A stretch of 64,000 nucleotides of DNA. It comes from JABDQZ01 sp050049775. Lineage in GTDB: Bacteria > Pseudomonadota > Gammaproteobacteria > Chromatiales > Chromatiaceae. A model generated the notes under the pieces. That model was not told where the DNA came from. It saw only the letters and a list, made by a program, of their open reading frames with translations, and searched no databases. Positions within the stretch are counted from its first letter, which is position 1, and each line of letters begins with the position of its first letter. The translations under genes and the position numbers were made by a program. Shown here piece by piece: positions 25,575 to 34,628 of the stretch. The stretch spans positions 1 to 64,000 of the forward strand of contig JASFVP010000013.1 of assembly GCA_050049775.1 (NCBI GenBank), in the 5' to 3' direction.

Positions 25575-26423
25575 TTAGTCGATCACGATTTTGAGATTCG
25601 CCAGCCCCATGGTTTCCAGTTTGAGACTGACGGCGTCGGCCAGTTCCACATAACGCAGCGGTCCGACCTGGACACGGTATAGCGGCGAATTGTTTTGGGT
25701 GACCTGGCTGATGCGCACCGGGTTTTCCAGGTGCTGTTGCAGGCGATCCTGCAAACGCGTGGCATTGGCCTGATTGCCGAAAGCGCCAGCCTGCACATAA
25801 ATCGACGGCGTAGCGCTGGCCTGGCTTGATGCGAGTGGTTTGGCCGGCTTGTCGTTGCTGGTCAGTATCGGTTGTTTTGGCTGGCTTGGGTCAATGGCGC
25901 GGATTTCCACCAGGCCGGTGCCCTTGGCGGTAATGCCGAGCTTGGCGGCGGCCACATAGGACAGGTCAATGATGCGGTTGTTATGGAACGGGCCGCGGTC
26001 GTTGACCTTGACGATGACCTTGCGGCCGTTTTGCAGATTGGTGACTTCCACGTACGTTGGCAGCGGCAGGCTTTTGTGCGCGGCTGTCATGGCGTACATG
26101 TTGTAGGGTTCGCCACTGGAGGTGCGCCGGCCATGAAATTTGTTGCCGTACCAGGAGGCGATGCCGCGTTCGGTGAAGCCGGCGGAGCTGTTCATGACAT
26201 AGTAGCGTTTGCCAAGCACCACGTAGGACGACGGGTTGCCGTAGCGACTTTTCGGTTCGGCCCTGGGTGTGGCGTTGTCGATGCTGTGCAGATCAACGTG
26301 ACGGTCCGGGCCGCCGTCCTGTTGTTCAAAAATATCCGGAATATAGGACGAGCAACCGCCGAGCGTCAGAGTCAGTAACGCCAGTGCCAGAAATTTTTCA
26401 GCTTTGCTTTTTGCTGCGGTCAT
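25575..26423 (-). CDS. rlpA: Septal ring lytic transglycosylase RlpA (lipoprotein)
   Basis: 282 residues. A type II signal peptide with lipobox LTLGGC, then a double-psi beta-barrel domain (GIASWYGNKFHGRRTSSGEPYN, VKVNDRGPFHNNRIIDLS) and a C-terminal SPOR domain (SIYVQAGAFGNQANATRLQDRL) that binds denuded septal glycan. Cleaves such glycan strands in pseudomonads. The ATG at 26423 lies inside the mltB end, a 26-base overlap in another frame; the frame also runs upstream to 26834 but only as a shadow of mltB. Confidence 0.95.
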   Translation of the reverse strand: MTAAKSKAEKFLALALLTLTLGGCSSYIPDIFEQQDGGPDRHVDLHSIDNATPRAEPKSRYGNPSSYVVLGKRYYVMNSSAGFTERGIASWYGNKFHGRRTSSGEPYNMYAMTAAHKSLPLPTYVEVTNLQNGRKVIVKVNDRGPFHNNRIIDLSYVAAAKLGITAKGTGLVEIRAIDPSQPKQPILTSNDKPAKPLASSQASATPSIYVQAGAFGNQANATRLQDRLQQHLENPVRISQVTQNNSPLYRVQVGPLRYVELADAVSLKLETMGLANLKIVID

Positions 26424-27408
26424 GCTGCTGGTCTTGATAAGCGCGTAAAATATCTTCACTGAGCTGGAACACCGCCATGGTGTACAACACTCTGGGATTA
26501 TAGGTGCTGATGACATAAAAGTTGTGCAGGCCGATCCAGTGCTCCAGTCCGTTGCCGCCTTCCAGTTCCATGAGCACGGCCTGTTCGTTGTCCGGCAACT
26601 GCGGGCGAACACTGACGCCGGCCTGGCGTAGTTGCTTGATGGATGTCTGCGGTTTGATTTTTTTCTGCAACAGCTGGCGATAACCGCGGCCATCCACCTT
26701 GACCGGCTCGGCGACGGCTTGGCCGCGGCGCCAGCCGTTGCGCGCCAGGTAATTGGCGATGCTGCCGATGACGTCGCTGGGTGTGTCCCAGATGTCAATG
26801 CGACCATCCTGGTTGAAATCCACCGCGTAGGCACGATAGCTCGATGGCATGAACTGGCCCTGGCCCATGGCGCCGGCGCGTGAACCGGTCAGCAGCAGCG
26901 GGTCTTGCTGGCGGGCGCGGCTGAACAGCAGCAGGTGTTCCAGTTCGGAACGGAAGAAAGGTCCGCGGCGCGGATGATAAAAACCTAGCGTGTACAGTGA
27001 ATCGGCCACGCGGTAATCGCCACTGTTTTTGCCATACGAGGTTTCGATGCCGAGGATGGCGATGATCACCTGTGCCGGCACGCCGAAATGTTGCTCGGCG
27101 CGTTGCAATTCGTCGGCATGACGTTGCCAGTACTCGACGCCCTGGCGGATGCGCAGGTTACTGATCAGCTTGCTGCGGTATTTGCCCCAGGTCCAGGTGC
27201 GTTCCGGTGCATTTTGCATTTTCGGGATCAGTTCCGGCACGTATTTGACCTGGCGGAATATTTGTTCCAGCTGCGAGCGTGGATACTGGTGCTGGCTGAC
27301 CATGCGGTTGATGAAATCGGCCTTGAGTTGTTCGCGTGCAGCGTTGCTGTGGCCGGTTAACGGCAGCAGTGACAACAGGGCGGTGACAAGTAAAGTGGCT
27401 GGGCGCAT
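26398..27408 (-). CDS. mltB: Lytic murein transglycosylase B
   Basis: 336 residues. Signal peptide (about 1-23, ending GHSNA) without a lipobox, so probably a soluble periplasmic form. The catalytic Glu is in ILGIETSYGKN; MGQGQFMPSSYRAYAVDF and DIWDTPSDVIGSIANYL are family hallmarks. Cleaves the MurNAc-GlcNAc bond to give 1,6-anhydro ends. One base separates it from the rodA stop; rlpA overlaps its end. Confidence 0.96.
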   Translation of the reverse strand: MRPATLLVTALLSLLPLTGHSNAAREQLKADFINRMVSQHQYPRSQLEQIFRQVKYVPELIPKMQNAPERTWTWGKYRSKLISNLRIRQGVEYWQRHADELQRAEQHFGVPAQVIIAILGIETSYGKNSGDYRVADSLYTLGFYHPRRGPFFRSELEHLLLFSRARQQDPLLLTGSRAGAMGQGQFMPSSYRAYAVDFNQDGRIDIWDTPSDVIGSIANYLARNGWRRGQAVAEPVKVDGRGYRQLLQKKIKPQTSIKQLRQAGVSVRPQLPDNEQAVLMELEGGNGLEHWIGLHNFYVISTYNPRVLYTMAVFQLSEDILRAYQDQQHDRSKKQS

Positions 27409-27409
27409 A

Positions 27410-28546
27410 TCAGGTCGGTAACAGCTTTCTGTGAGTGTGAATGGACATCAGCATACCGAAGCCGGCCATCAGGGTCACTAGGGATGTTCCACCATAACTG
27501 ATGAGCGGTAACGGTACGCCAACCACCGGCAAAATACCGGACACCATGCCGGTATTGACAAACAGGTAAACAAAAAACACCAGGATCAATGAACCGCCGA
27601 GCAAACGGCTGTAGGTGTCCTGGCCGCGTGAGGAAATGTACAGGCCGCGGATGATGATCAGCAGGTACAGACCCAGCAGGGTGAGAATGCCGATAAAGCC
27701 GAACTCTTCGCCGAGCACGGCAAAGATGAAATCGGTATGGCGTTCCGGCAAAAACTCAAGGTGTGACTGGGTGCCGTTGAGCCAGCCCTTGCCGTACAGG
27801 CCGCCGGAGCCAATGGCGATCTTCGACTGGATGATGTGGTAACCCGAACCGAGCGGGTCGCTTTCCGGATTCATGAATGTGATGACGCGCTGGCGCTGGT
27901 AATCCTTCATGAAATACCACAACACCGGTGCCATGGCCGCTAGCGCCGCCAGTGCACCGCCGATGATGCGCCAGCGGATACCGGACAGGAACAGGGCAAA
28001 AATGCCGGCGCTGGCCACCAGCAGGGAAGTACCAAGGTCCGGTTGGCGGAAAATCAGCAACACCGGCACCATGATCAGGATCAGGCTCAGCAGTAGGCGC
28101 TTCCAGTCGGGCGGCAAGGGTTTTTCGGCGAGAAACCAGGCGATCATCATCGGTACCGCTAGCTTGACCAGTTCCGACGGCTGGAAGCGGAAGAAACCCA
28201 GGTCCAGCCAGCGCTGCGCTCCCTTGCCAACTTCGCCGAACAGCAACACCGCGCCGAGCAGGGCGACGCCGATGATATACAACAGTGGGCTCCAGCGTTT
28301 CAGTGTGGACGGTGGAATCTGCGCTACCGCCAGCATGACGCCAAACGCCAGTCCCAGGCGTATCGCCTGGCGTTCGATCTGGCCCATGTCCTGGCCGCTG
28401 GCGGAATACAACACCATCAGGCCAAAGCCGCACAGCAACAACAAGCCCATCAGCAGTGGCAGGTCGACATGAATAAAGTCCAGTGTGCCCTGTGGCTTGA
28501 CCGGGCCGGACGGCGTCAGTTCCCTGTCAGGCGCGGATACGCTCAT
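27410..28546 (-). CDS. rodA: Rod-shape SEDS glycosyltransferase RodA
   Basis: 378 residues, ten membrane helices. Polymerises lipid II during lateral wall growth together with PBP2. SEDS motifs: RWLDLGFFRFQPSELVKLA, RQPDLGTSLLV and the C-terminal VPLPLISYGGTSL. The ATG overlaps the mrdA stop by 4 nt. N-terminal extension of about 25 residues before the first helix is normal for the group. Confidence 0.98.
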   Translation of the reverse strand: MSVSAPDRELTPSGPVKPQGTLDFIHVDLPLLMGLLLLCGFGLMVLYSASGQDMGQIERQAIRLGLAFGVMLAVAQIPPSTLKRWSPLLYIIGVALLGAVLLFGEVGKGAQRWLDLGFFRFQPSELVKLAVPMMIAWFLAEKPLPPDWKRLLLSLILIMVPVLLIFRQPDLGTSLLVASAGIFALFLSGIRWRIIGGALAALAAMAPVLWYFMKDYQRQRVITFMNPESDPLGSGYHIIQSKIAIGSGGLYGKGWLNGTQSHLEFLPERHTDFIFAVLGEEFGFIGILTLLGLYLLIIIRGLYISSRGQDTYSRLLGGSLILVFFVYLFVNTGMVSGILPVVGVPLPLISYGGTSLVTLMAGFGMLMSIHTHRKLLPT

Positions 28547-30387
28547 TGTGTTTCATCCAGTAAATAGGCATCCATAATGCGTTTGGCGATAGGCGCCGCG
28601 ATGGAGCCGCCATGGCCGCCGTTTTCGACGATGACCGCCACAGCAATCTGCGGGTCCTCTAACGGGGCAAACGCCATGAACAAGGCGTGGTCGCGGAATT
28701 TTTTGGCGACATTTTCTTCATCGTATTCCTCATCCTGTTTGACACTGAAAACCTGTGCAGTTCCGGTTTTACCGGCGATACGGTAGTTTTTATTTTGGAT
28801 GCGCTTGGCGGTGCCGCGTGCGCCTTCGACCACGTGGTTCATGGCCGTGAGCATATGATCCCAGTTGGCCTGACTGGTTTTTTTGAGCGGTTTCTCAGTT
28901 GTGCCAATTTTCTCGATGACGTCATCTGTCGAATTGCCGATGATTTTACTGACCACCCGCGGCGCGCGATAGATGCCGCCGTTGGCCAGTGTCGCGGTCG
29001 CAGCCGCCAGTTGCAAGGGCGTGGTCAGGAAATAGCCCTGGCCGATGCCCATGATCAGGGTCTCCCCGGGGTACCAGGGTTTGTTGTGGCGCCGGCGTTT
29101 CCATTCTTTCGATGGTAACAGGCCGGGCAGTTCACCACCGAGGTCAACGCCGGTGCGTTCACCGAAGCCGAACTGACCGAGGTATTGCTGTAGCCGGTCG
29201 ATGCCCATTTCATGCGCCAGGTCGTAGTAATAGACGTCACACGATTGGGTGATGGAGATGTCCATGTCGACCTGGCCATGGCCGCGTTTTTTCCAGTCGC
29301 GATAGCGGTGGGTATTGCCGGGCAGCTGGTAATAACCGGGGCAGTACTTCTTGGTTTCAAAATCTATGGTGCCGGTTTCCAGCCCGCCCAGGCCGACAAA
29401 AGGTTTGAGGGTGGAGCCGGGTGGATACTGGCCGCGCAAGGCACGATTGAACAACGGTTTGTTTTCCGATGCCTGCAGATCCTGGTAGTCACGGGAACTG
29501 ATGCCTTCGACAAACAGGTTGGGGTCGAAGCCGGGATTACTGACCATGGCGAGCACGCCGCCGGTTTTCGGATCGATGGCGACCGCCGAGCCGTTTTCAC
29601 CCTCGAATGCCTGCATGGCGATTTCCTGCAACCGGGTGTCCAGGTGCAGTTGCAGGTTCAGTCCCGACGCCGGCAGCTGTTTTTCCAGTACACGAATGGT
29701 GCGGCCGATGGCGTTGACTTCAACCTGTTGCATGCCGACGTCGCCGTGCAAGGTGTCTTCGTAGAATTTTTCCACACCGTTTTTACCGATGTGCGTGGTG
29801 CCGGCGTAACTCGAAGGGTCGATCAGCTCAAGCTCTTTTTCACTGATGCGGCCGACATAGCCCAGCACATGCGCGGTCTGGTCGGACAGCGGGTAGTGGC
29901 GCAACAGCTGTGCTTCGATATCAACGCCGGGAAAACGATGCCGGTTGACGGCAATGCGTGCGACTTCTTCAGATGTCAGGCCGACTTTCAACGGTATGCT
30001 TTCAAAGCGGCGCCGCTGGCTTTTGAGTCGGTTAAAACGCTGGTGTTGTTCATCGCTGATGTCGATGAGCTTGGCCAGTTCCGCGAGCGTCCAGTCCATG
30101 TCCTCGACCTGCTCCGGTGTGATTTCCAGGCTGTAGGCAGGACGGTTTTGTGCAACGATGACGCCGTTGCGATCATAAATGAGTCCTCGTACCGGCGGCA
30201 GCGGCACCAGTTTGACGCGGTTTTCCTGTGACAGGGTGGTGTAGTGTTTGTGGCTGCTGATTTGCAGATGCATGAGACGCAGAACCAGGATCGCCATCAA
30301 CAGCGTGACCAGTAGACCGGCGAACACAGCACGGTTGAGATACAGCTGGCTTTCCCGCAGATAATCTTTGATCTGACCTTTCAACAT
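28543..30387 (-). CDS. mrdA: Penicillin-binding protein 2
   Basis: 614 residues, monofunctional transpeptidase of the elongasome. One N-terminal membrane helix (about 20-40), pedestal domain, and transpeptidase domain with the acylated Ser in STLKPF, SxN motif SCDVYYYDLA region, and KTGTAQ. Cross-links glycan made by RodA. A 48-base gap follows mreD. Confidence 0.98.
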   Translation of the reverse strand: MLKGQIKDYLRESQLYLNRAVFAGLLVTLLMAILVLRLMHLQISSHKHYTTLSQENRVKLVPLPPVRGLIYDRNGVIVAQNRPAYSLEITPEQVEDMDWTLAELAKLIDISDEQHQRFNRLKSQRRRFESIPLKVGLTSEEVARIAVNRHRFPGVDIEAQLLRHYPLSDQTAHVLGYVGRISEKELELIDPSSYAGTTHIGKNGVEKFYEDTLHGDVGMQQVEVNAIGRTIRVLEKQLPASGLNLQLHLDTRLQEIAMQAFEGENGSAVAIDPKTGGVLAMVSNPGFDPNLFVEGISSRDYQDLQASENKPLFNRALRGQYPPGSTLKPFVGLGGLETGTIDFETKKYCPGYYQLPGNTHRYRDWKKRGHGQVDMDISITQSCDVYYYDLAHEMGIDRLQQYLGQFGFGERTGVDLGGELPGLLPSKEWKRRRHNKPWYPGETLIMGIGQGYFLTTPLQLAAATATLANGGIYRAPRVVSKIIGNSTDDVIEKIGTTEKPLKKTSQANWDHMLTAMNHVVEGARGTAKRIQNKNYRIAGKTGTAQVFSVKQDEEYDEENVAKKFRDHALFMAFAPLEDPQIAVAVIVENGGHGGSIAAPIAKRIMDAYLLDETQ

Positions 30388-30435
30388 GCCGTGTTTATTT
30401 GATGTTTCATTTCTGTCGCGGCTGAATGCATGGCG

Positions 30436-30924
30436 TCAACTGCGTCGCAAGCGGTGTTGCAGTTCGCTCAGCAGAATATACAGCCAGGGCCACAGGAACA
30501 GGCCGACAAAGGGCGCAAACCAGTAATCCAGGCCGGGCGTCACCTTGTTGGTCAAGCCAATAATCCAAAGGTTCAATACGTGTTCCAGCAGCAACAGCGA
30601 AAACACAATCAGTGACTGTTGCCACAAGGGAAAAATGCGCGTGCGCTGGTAAATGTTCAATGTGATATAGGCCACGATGGCGAGGCTCAGGGCGTGTGCG
30701 CCGAGTAGGCTGCCGGTCATGGCATCGAGCAACAATCCACACAGCCAGGCGATGCCGATGCCGACTTTTTCCGGCGCCATCAGGCACCAGAAAATCAACA
30801 CCAGGGTCAGCCATTGCGGTCGAAGCTGCGCCGCCCAGTCCGGCAGTGGGAAAATGCTCAGCAACAAAGCCAGGACGATGCTGCTGAAAATCAGTGTCGT
30901 ACTGGTGCGCGCCGTACTACTCAT
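30436..30924 (-). CDS. mreD: Rod shape-determining protein MreD
   Basis: 162 residues, five or six membrane helices. The N-terminus STARTSTTLIFSSIVLALLLSIFPLP and the motif MTGSLLGAHALSLAIVAYI are MreD-like. The ATG at 30924 overlaps the mreC end by 8 bases. Links MreC and the elongasome in the inner membrane. Confidence 0.95.
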   Translation of the reverse strand: MSSTARTSTTLIFSSIVLALLLSIFPLPDWAAQLRPQWLTLVLIFWCLMAPEKVGIGIAWLCGLLLDAMTGSLLGAHALSLAIVAYITLNIYQRTRIFPLWQQSLIVFSLLLLEHVLNLWIIGLTNKVTPGLDYWFAPFVGLFLWPWLYILLSELQHRLRRS

Positions 30925-31897
30925 TGGCCGCTGCCTCCTGCGGTGAGACGACAGCCGCAGCTGTTGGGGTTTCCGGCTCGGCGCTGGCAGATACTTCGGC
31001 TTTGGTCGGCTCTTCGGTTGTCGCCGTCTGTTCGGTCTTTTCGGTGTCGCCAGTGTTTTCCGCCAAGCGGGTTTCCGGGCGAATGGTCCAGACCAGCAGG
31101 ACTTCACGGCTGCGGTCCAGATGCGCCAGGGGGGTGGCTTCAATGGAGGCGAAGTGCTGGCCGGGTTCCTGGCTGACGCGCGTGACTTCAGCGACCGGAT
31201 AACCCGGCGGGAAAATGCCGCCCAGTCCAGAAGTCACCAGTTTGTCGCCCACTTGGATGTCCGCATTACGTGGCAGAAACGGTAACTGCAGCAGATTGAT
31301 TTCACCGGTGCCGACTGCGACCGAACGCAGCCCGTTGCGCAATACCTGAACCGGCAGGGCGTGGCTGGCGTCGGTGATCAACAACACGGTGGAGTTCATG
31401 GGCGAGGTGTGGATGACCTGTCCCATGACGGCGTGGGCGTCCAGCACCGGTTGGCTGACAAATACGCCCGAGCGCGTGCCCTTGTTGATGATGACCTGGT
31501 GTTTATAGGGGTCGAGGTCGACCGAAATCAGTTCCGCAATCAGCACACGCTCACCGACCTTGAAAGACGAATCCAGCAGGTTACGCAGGCGCAGGTTTTC
31601 GGCTTCCAGCGCTTCGAGTTTTTGCAGGCGCACTTCCAGCAGGATTTTATCTTTCTGCAGTTGCTTGTTTTGCTCGGATAATTGCTGGTGACTGGCGGTC
31701 GTTTCCACCAGCCAGTCGGACGTGGTTTTGGGCAGGTCAGCGATGTAATACAGCGGATAGGTCAGCAACGAAAGCCCGGAACGCAGCACCTGCAGATGGT
31801 CGAAGCGATGATCGACCACCATCAGGATCAACGACAAGGTGGTCGCAACGATGATACGGGTCGATAATGCCGGGCCTGCTGCAAATATCTGTTTGAT
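30917..31897 (-). CDS. mreC: Cell shape protein MreC, apparent ATC start
   Basis: About 326 residues when started at the ATC codon at 31897. MreC is a bitopic protein that organises PBP2 in the periplasm: one membrane helix, a coiled coil (about 60-95), then two beta-barrel domains (VLDAHAVMGQVIH, LPVQVLRNG, GDKLVTSGLGGIFPPGYPVAEV). From ATC the sequence reads I/M-KQIFAAGPALSTRII..LILMVVDHRF, which aligns with E. coli MKPIFSRGPSLQIRLI..IIIADSRL, so ATC is at the expected Met1. Between the mreB stop and this point there is no in-frame ATG, GTG or TTG. CGGAG lies 10 nt upstream. The first conventional codon, TTG at 31837, would cut into the membrane helix. The C-terminal ~45 residues are a Glu/Thr/Ala-rich tail. 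Confidence 0.9.
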   Translation of the reverse strand: MKQIFAAGPALSTRIIVATTLSLILMVVDHRFDHLQVLRSGLSLLTYPLYYIADLPKTTSDWLVETTASHQQLSEQNKQLQKDKILLEVRLQKLEALEAENLRLRNLLDSSFKVGERVLIAELISVDLDPYKHQVIINKGTRSGVFVSQPVLDAHAVMGQVIHTSPMNSTVLLITDASHALPVQVLRNGLRSVAVGTGEINLLQLPFLPRNADIQVGDKLVTSGLGGIFPPGYPVAEVTRVSQEPGQHFASIEATPLAHLDRSREVLLVWTIRPETRLAENTGDTEKTEQTATTEEPTKAEVSASAEPETPTAAAVVSPQEAAANE

Positions 31898-31924
31898 GGC
31901 GTGGTAACTCCGTAAAGCCCGGGA

Positions 31925-32974
31925 TTATTCAACAGTGAATAAATCGCCGCCTCTTTCGTCCATCAGCTCCAGTGCACGGCCACCGCCACGCGCCACACAG
32001 GTCAACGGGTCTTCTGCCACGATCACGGGCAAGCCGGTTTCCTCTTCGATGAGACGGTCGAGGTCGCGCAACAGCGCGCCACCACCGGTCAGCACAATAC
32101 CGCGTTCGGCGACGTCTGCGCCCAGTTCCGGCGGAGTCTGTTCCAGGGCTTTCTTGACCGCGTTGATGATGCCGGTCAGGGGTTCCTGCAAGGCTTCAAG
32201 GATTTCATTGCTGTTCAGTGTGAAGCTGCGCGGCACGCCTTCAGCCAGGTTGCGGCCCTTGACTTCAATTTCGCGTACCTCGTTGCCCGGGAAGGCCGAG
32301 CCGATCTCCTGCTTGATGCGTTCGGCGGTGGATTCACCCACCAGCGTGCCGTAGTTGCGGCGAATGTAGTTGATGATGGCTTCGTCAAATTTGTCGCCAC
32401 CGATGCGCGCCGAGTTGGAATAAACGATGCCGTTGAGTGACAGGATCGCGACTTCGGAGGTGCCGCCACCGATGTCGAGCACCATGGAGCCGCGCGCTTC
32501 CTCAACCGGCAGGCCGGCGCCGATGGCGGCCGACATGGGTTCTTCGATCAGATACACCTCACGTGCGCCGGCGCCGGCGGCCGATTCACGGATGGCGCGG
32601 CGTTCCACCTGGGTGGAGCCGCAAGGCACGCAGATCAGCACGCGTGGACTGGGGCGGATGATCTTGGATTCGTGCACCTTATGAATGAAGTACTGCAACA
32701 TTTTCTCCGTGACGGTGAAGTCGGCGATGACGCCGTCTTTCATCGGTCGAATGGCGGTGATGTTGCGTGGTGTTCTGCCGAGCATCTGTTTGGCTTCGTC
32801 GCCGACTGCTGCTACGGATTTCTGCCCGCCGCGGGATGGGTCCTGCCGAATAGCGACCACGGATGGTTCATTCAGCACAATGCCCTGGTCACGTGCGTAG
32901 ATAAGTGTGTTGGCGGTGCCAAGGTCGATGGACAGGTCATTTGAAAAAATGCCTCGAATACGTCTCAGAAACAT
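31925..32974 (-). CDS. mreB: Rod shape-determining protein MreB
   Basis: 349 residues, bacterial actin. It polymerises under the inner membrane to guide cell elongation. Phosphate-1 motif DLGTANTLIY, phosphate-2 LDIGGGTSEVA, adenosine motif GIVLTGGGALL, and an N-terminal amphipathic segment MFLRRIRGIFSND. First gene of the mreBCD-mrdA-rodA run; the 275-base region before it, shared with cheV, must hold the promoter. Confidence 0.99.
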   Translation of the reverse strand: MFLRRIRGIFSNDLSIDLGTANTLIYARDQGIVLNEPSVVAIRQDPSRGGQKSVAAVGDEAKQMLGRTPRNITAIRPMKDGVIADFTVTEKMLQYFIHKVHESKIIRPSPRVLICVPCGSTQVERRAIRESAAGAGAREVYLIEEPMSAAIGAGLPVEEARGSMVLDIGGGTSEVAILSLNGIVYSNSARIGGDKFDEAIINYIRRNYGTLVGESTAERIKQEIGSAFPGNEVREIEVKGRNLAEGVPRSFTLNSNEILEALQEPLTGIINAVKKALEQTPPELGADVAERGIVLTGGGALLRDLDRLIEEETGLPVIVAEDPLTCVARGGGRALELMDERGGDLFTVE

Positions 32975-33188
32975 ACGTTTTATTTATCCTGTGGTGGGTG
33001 TTATCTGGAAAAGTCTAATCTTGTTATCGTGCGGGCGAATTAAAAGTTTAATCTAGCAAACGCAAATGGATTTCGGCAAGTGACGCTTGAGCAATTCGCA
33101 ACGATGCTTTCCCTGTTTGGTCGCGGCTGAATGGCGACTTCCTAAGCTAATTTAGCATAGCTGTTTGCCGGCGTGGAAAAAAGAAAAT

Positions 33189-33215
33189 TAAAGATTTATT
33201 TGGCTCCGCCGTCAA
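33189..33215 (+). promoter_or_regulatory. FliA (sigma28)-type promoter of cheV
   Basis: TAAAGATT (33189-33196), 11 bases, then GCCGTCAA (33208-33215). The consensus is TAAAGTTT-N11-GCCGATAA, so one and two mismatches with exact spacing. The start of transcription would fall about 30 bases before the cheV ATG. Confidence 0.65.
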
Positions 33216-33249
33216 ACAGGGATGAAAAATCCAAGTCGGGGGAAAACCA

Positions 33250-34212
33250 ATGTCTGAAAGCAGTTTCATTCAATCAGTGGATGATCGTACCAGTCTGGCT
33301 GGTACCAACAAGCTTGAGGTGCTTTTGTTCAGTCTGGGGCAGGATTCGGACACCGAACGTGATGAGGTGTTTGGCATCAACGTATTCAAGGTCAGGGAAG
33401 TGATGCGAGTACCGGAGATCACCCATGCTCCCGACATGCCGGACGCGGTGGAAGGCATGGTCAGCCTGCGCGGCACCATGGTGCCGGTGATTAACCTGCC
33501 GAAGTTCTGCCATGTGCAGACCACACGCAAACCCAGCATTCTTATGATCACCGAATACAACAAGCACGTGCAGGGCTTCCTGGTCGATTCAGTCGACATG
33601 ATCCAGCGCCTCAGCTGGAATGAAGTCAAGGCACCGCCGCCGATGATGGCCAGTCGCCTCGGTGGCCTGGTGACCGCGGTGACCGAACTCAGTGACAGCC
33701 GTCTGGTAATGATCATGGACGTCGAAAAAGTGCTGGCGGAAACCGCCGGTTTTTACGATGACGACATGGTGTTTGAAGGCATTCTCGAAAATGAGAAAAA
33801 CCGTGGCCATACCGTCCTGTTCGCCGATGATTCCAGCGTGGCGCGGGCGCAGATCAAGGGTACGCTGGATCGCATGGGGTTGCGTCATTTAAGCGCCATC
33901 AATGGTGCCGAAGCCTGGAAAATGCTGGTCAATATTGCCGAACACTGCGAAGCCACCGGGCGTGATATCCACGACGAGATCAGCGTCATCCTGACCGATG
34001 TGGAAATGCCGGAAATGGACGGTTATGTACTGACCCGCAAGATCAAGGGCGATTCGCGTTTTGATGGCATCCCGGTGGTCATGCACTCGTCGTTGACGGC
34101 AGAATCCAACCACAATCTCGGTACCGGTGTCGGTGCCGATGCCTATGTGTCCAAATTCCAGCCGCGCGATCTGTCCGCCAAGCTCGAAGAGCTGATTCAC
34201 CCTTCTGAATAA
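33250..34212 (+). CDS. cheV: Chemotaxis coupling protein CheV
   Basis: 320 residues. N-terminal CheW-like domain (about 20-165: FGINVFKVREVMRVPEIT, GMVSLRGTMVPVINL) and C-terminal receiver domain with the acidic pair ADDS, phospho-acceptor Asp in ILTDVEMPEMDGY, and the Lys in YVSKFQP. It couples receptors to CheA and may act as a phosphate sink for adaptation. GGGG ribosome site before the ATG. Single gene, divergent from mreB, with a FliA-type promoter. Confidence 0.96.
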   Translation: MSESSFIQSVDDRTSLAGTNKLEVLLFSLGQDSDTERDEVFGINVFKVREVMRVPEITHAPDMPDAVEGMVSLRGTMVPVINLPKFCHVQTTRKPSILMITEYNKHVQGFLVDSVDMIQRLSWNEVKAPPPMMASRLGGLVTAVTELSDSRLVMIMDVEKVLAETAGFYDDDMVFEGILENEKNRGHTVLFADDSSVARAQIKGTLDRMGLRHLSAINGAEAWKMLVNIAEHCEATGRDIHDEISVILTDVEMPEMDGYVLTRKIKGDSRFDGIPVVMHSSLTAESNHNLGTGVGADAYVSKFQPRDLSAKLEELIHPSE

Positions 34213-34218
34213 ATCCTG

Positions 34219-34248
34219 CCTGGCGGTTGCTCCGCCAGGTGTAATTTT
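34219..34248 (+). terminator. Terminator-like hairpin after cheV
   Basis: CCTGGCGG (34219-34226) pairs with CCGCCAGG (34232-34239), followed by a weak TGTAATTTT tract. Confidence 0.65.
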
Positions 34249-34338
34249 CCTGTCAATCCCGTTTCCGGCGCTGTTTTTAACGCGCGGTTGTGGTACCTTT
34301 CCCGGCTTATTTGTACTGGTGGCAATCCAGAGGTAAGC

Positions 34339-34626
34339 ATGTCCCTGACGCCGGAAGATATCCAAAAAATCGCCCATCTGGCCCGCATGGCGGTGACCGA
34401 AAATGAAGCTGCTGCGGTGGCGAGCGATCTGAGTAATATTCTTGGCCTGGTCGAACAGATGAATCAGGTGGATACGTCTGAGGTGTTGCCGATGTCGCAC
34501 CCGTTGCACATGAGTCAACGGTTGCGTGCTGATGAGGTGACTGAAACCGATCAGCGCGATAAATTCCAGGCGATCGCCCCGGCCGTGGAAGACGGCCTGT
34601 ATCTGGTTCCCAAGGTTATTGAGTGA
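34339..34626 (+). CDS. gatC: Asp/Glu-tRNA amidotransferase subunit C
   Basis: 95 residues. Small stabilising subunit that wraps GatA and GatB. Family pattern SLTPEDIQKIAHLARM and VLPMSHPLHMSQRLRADEV. The ATG at 34339 is preceded by AGAGGTAAG; the open frame extends to 34288 without support. First gene of gatCAB. Confidence 0.96.
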   Translation: MSLTPEDIQKIAHLARMAVTENEAAAVASDLSNILGLVEQMNQVDTSEVLPMSHPLHMSQRLRADEVTETDQRDKFQAIAPAVEDGLYLVPKVIE

Positions 34627-34628
34627 CA

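Noticed and set aside
29212..30231. 339-codon frame antisense to mrdA
   Set aside because: Shadow of a certain gene; no recognisable domain.
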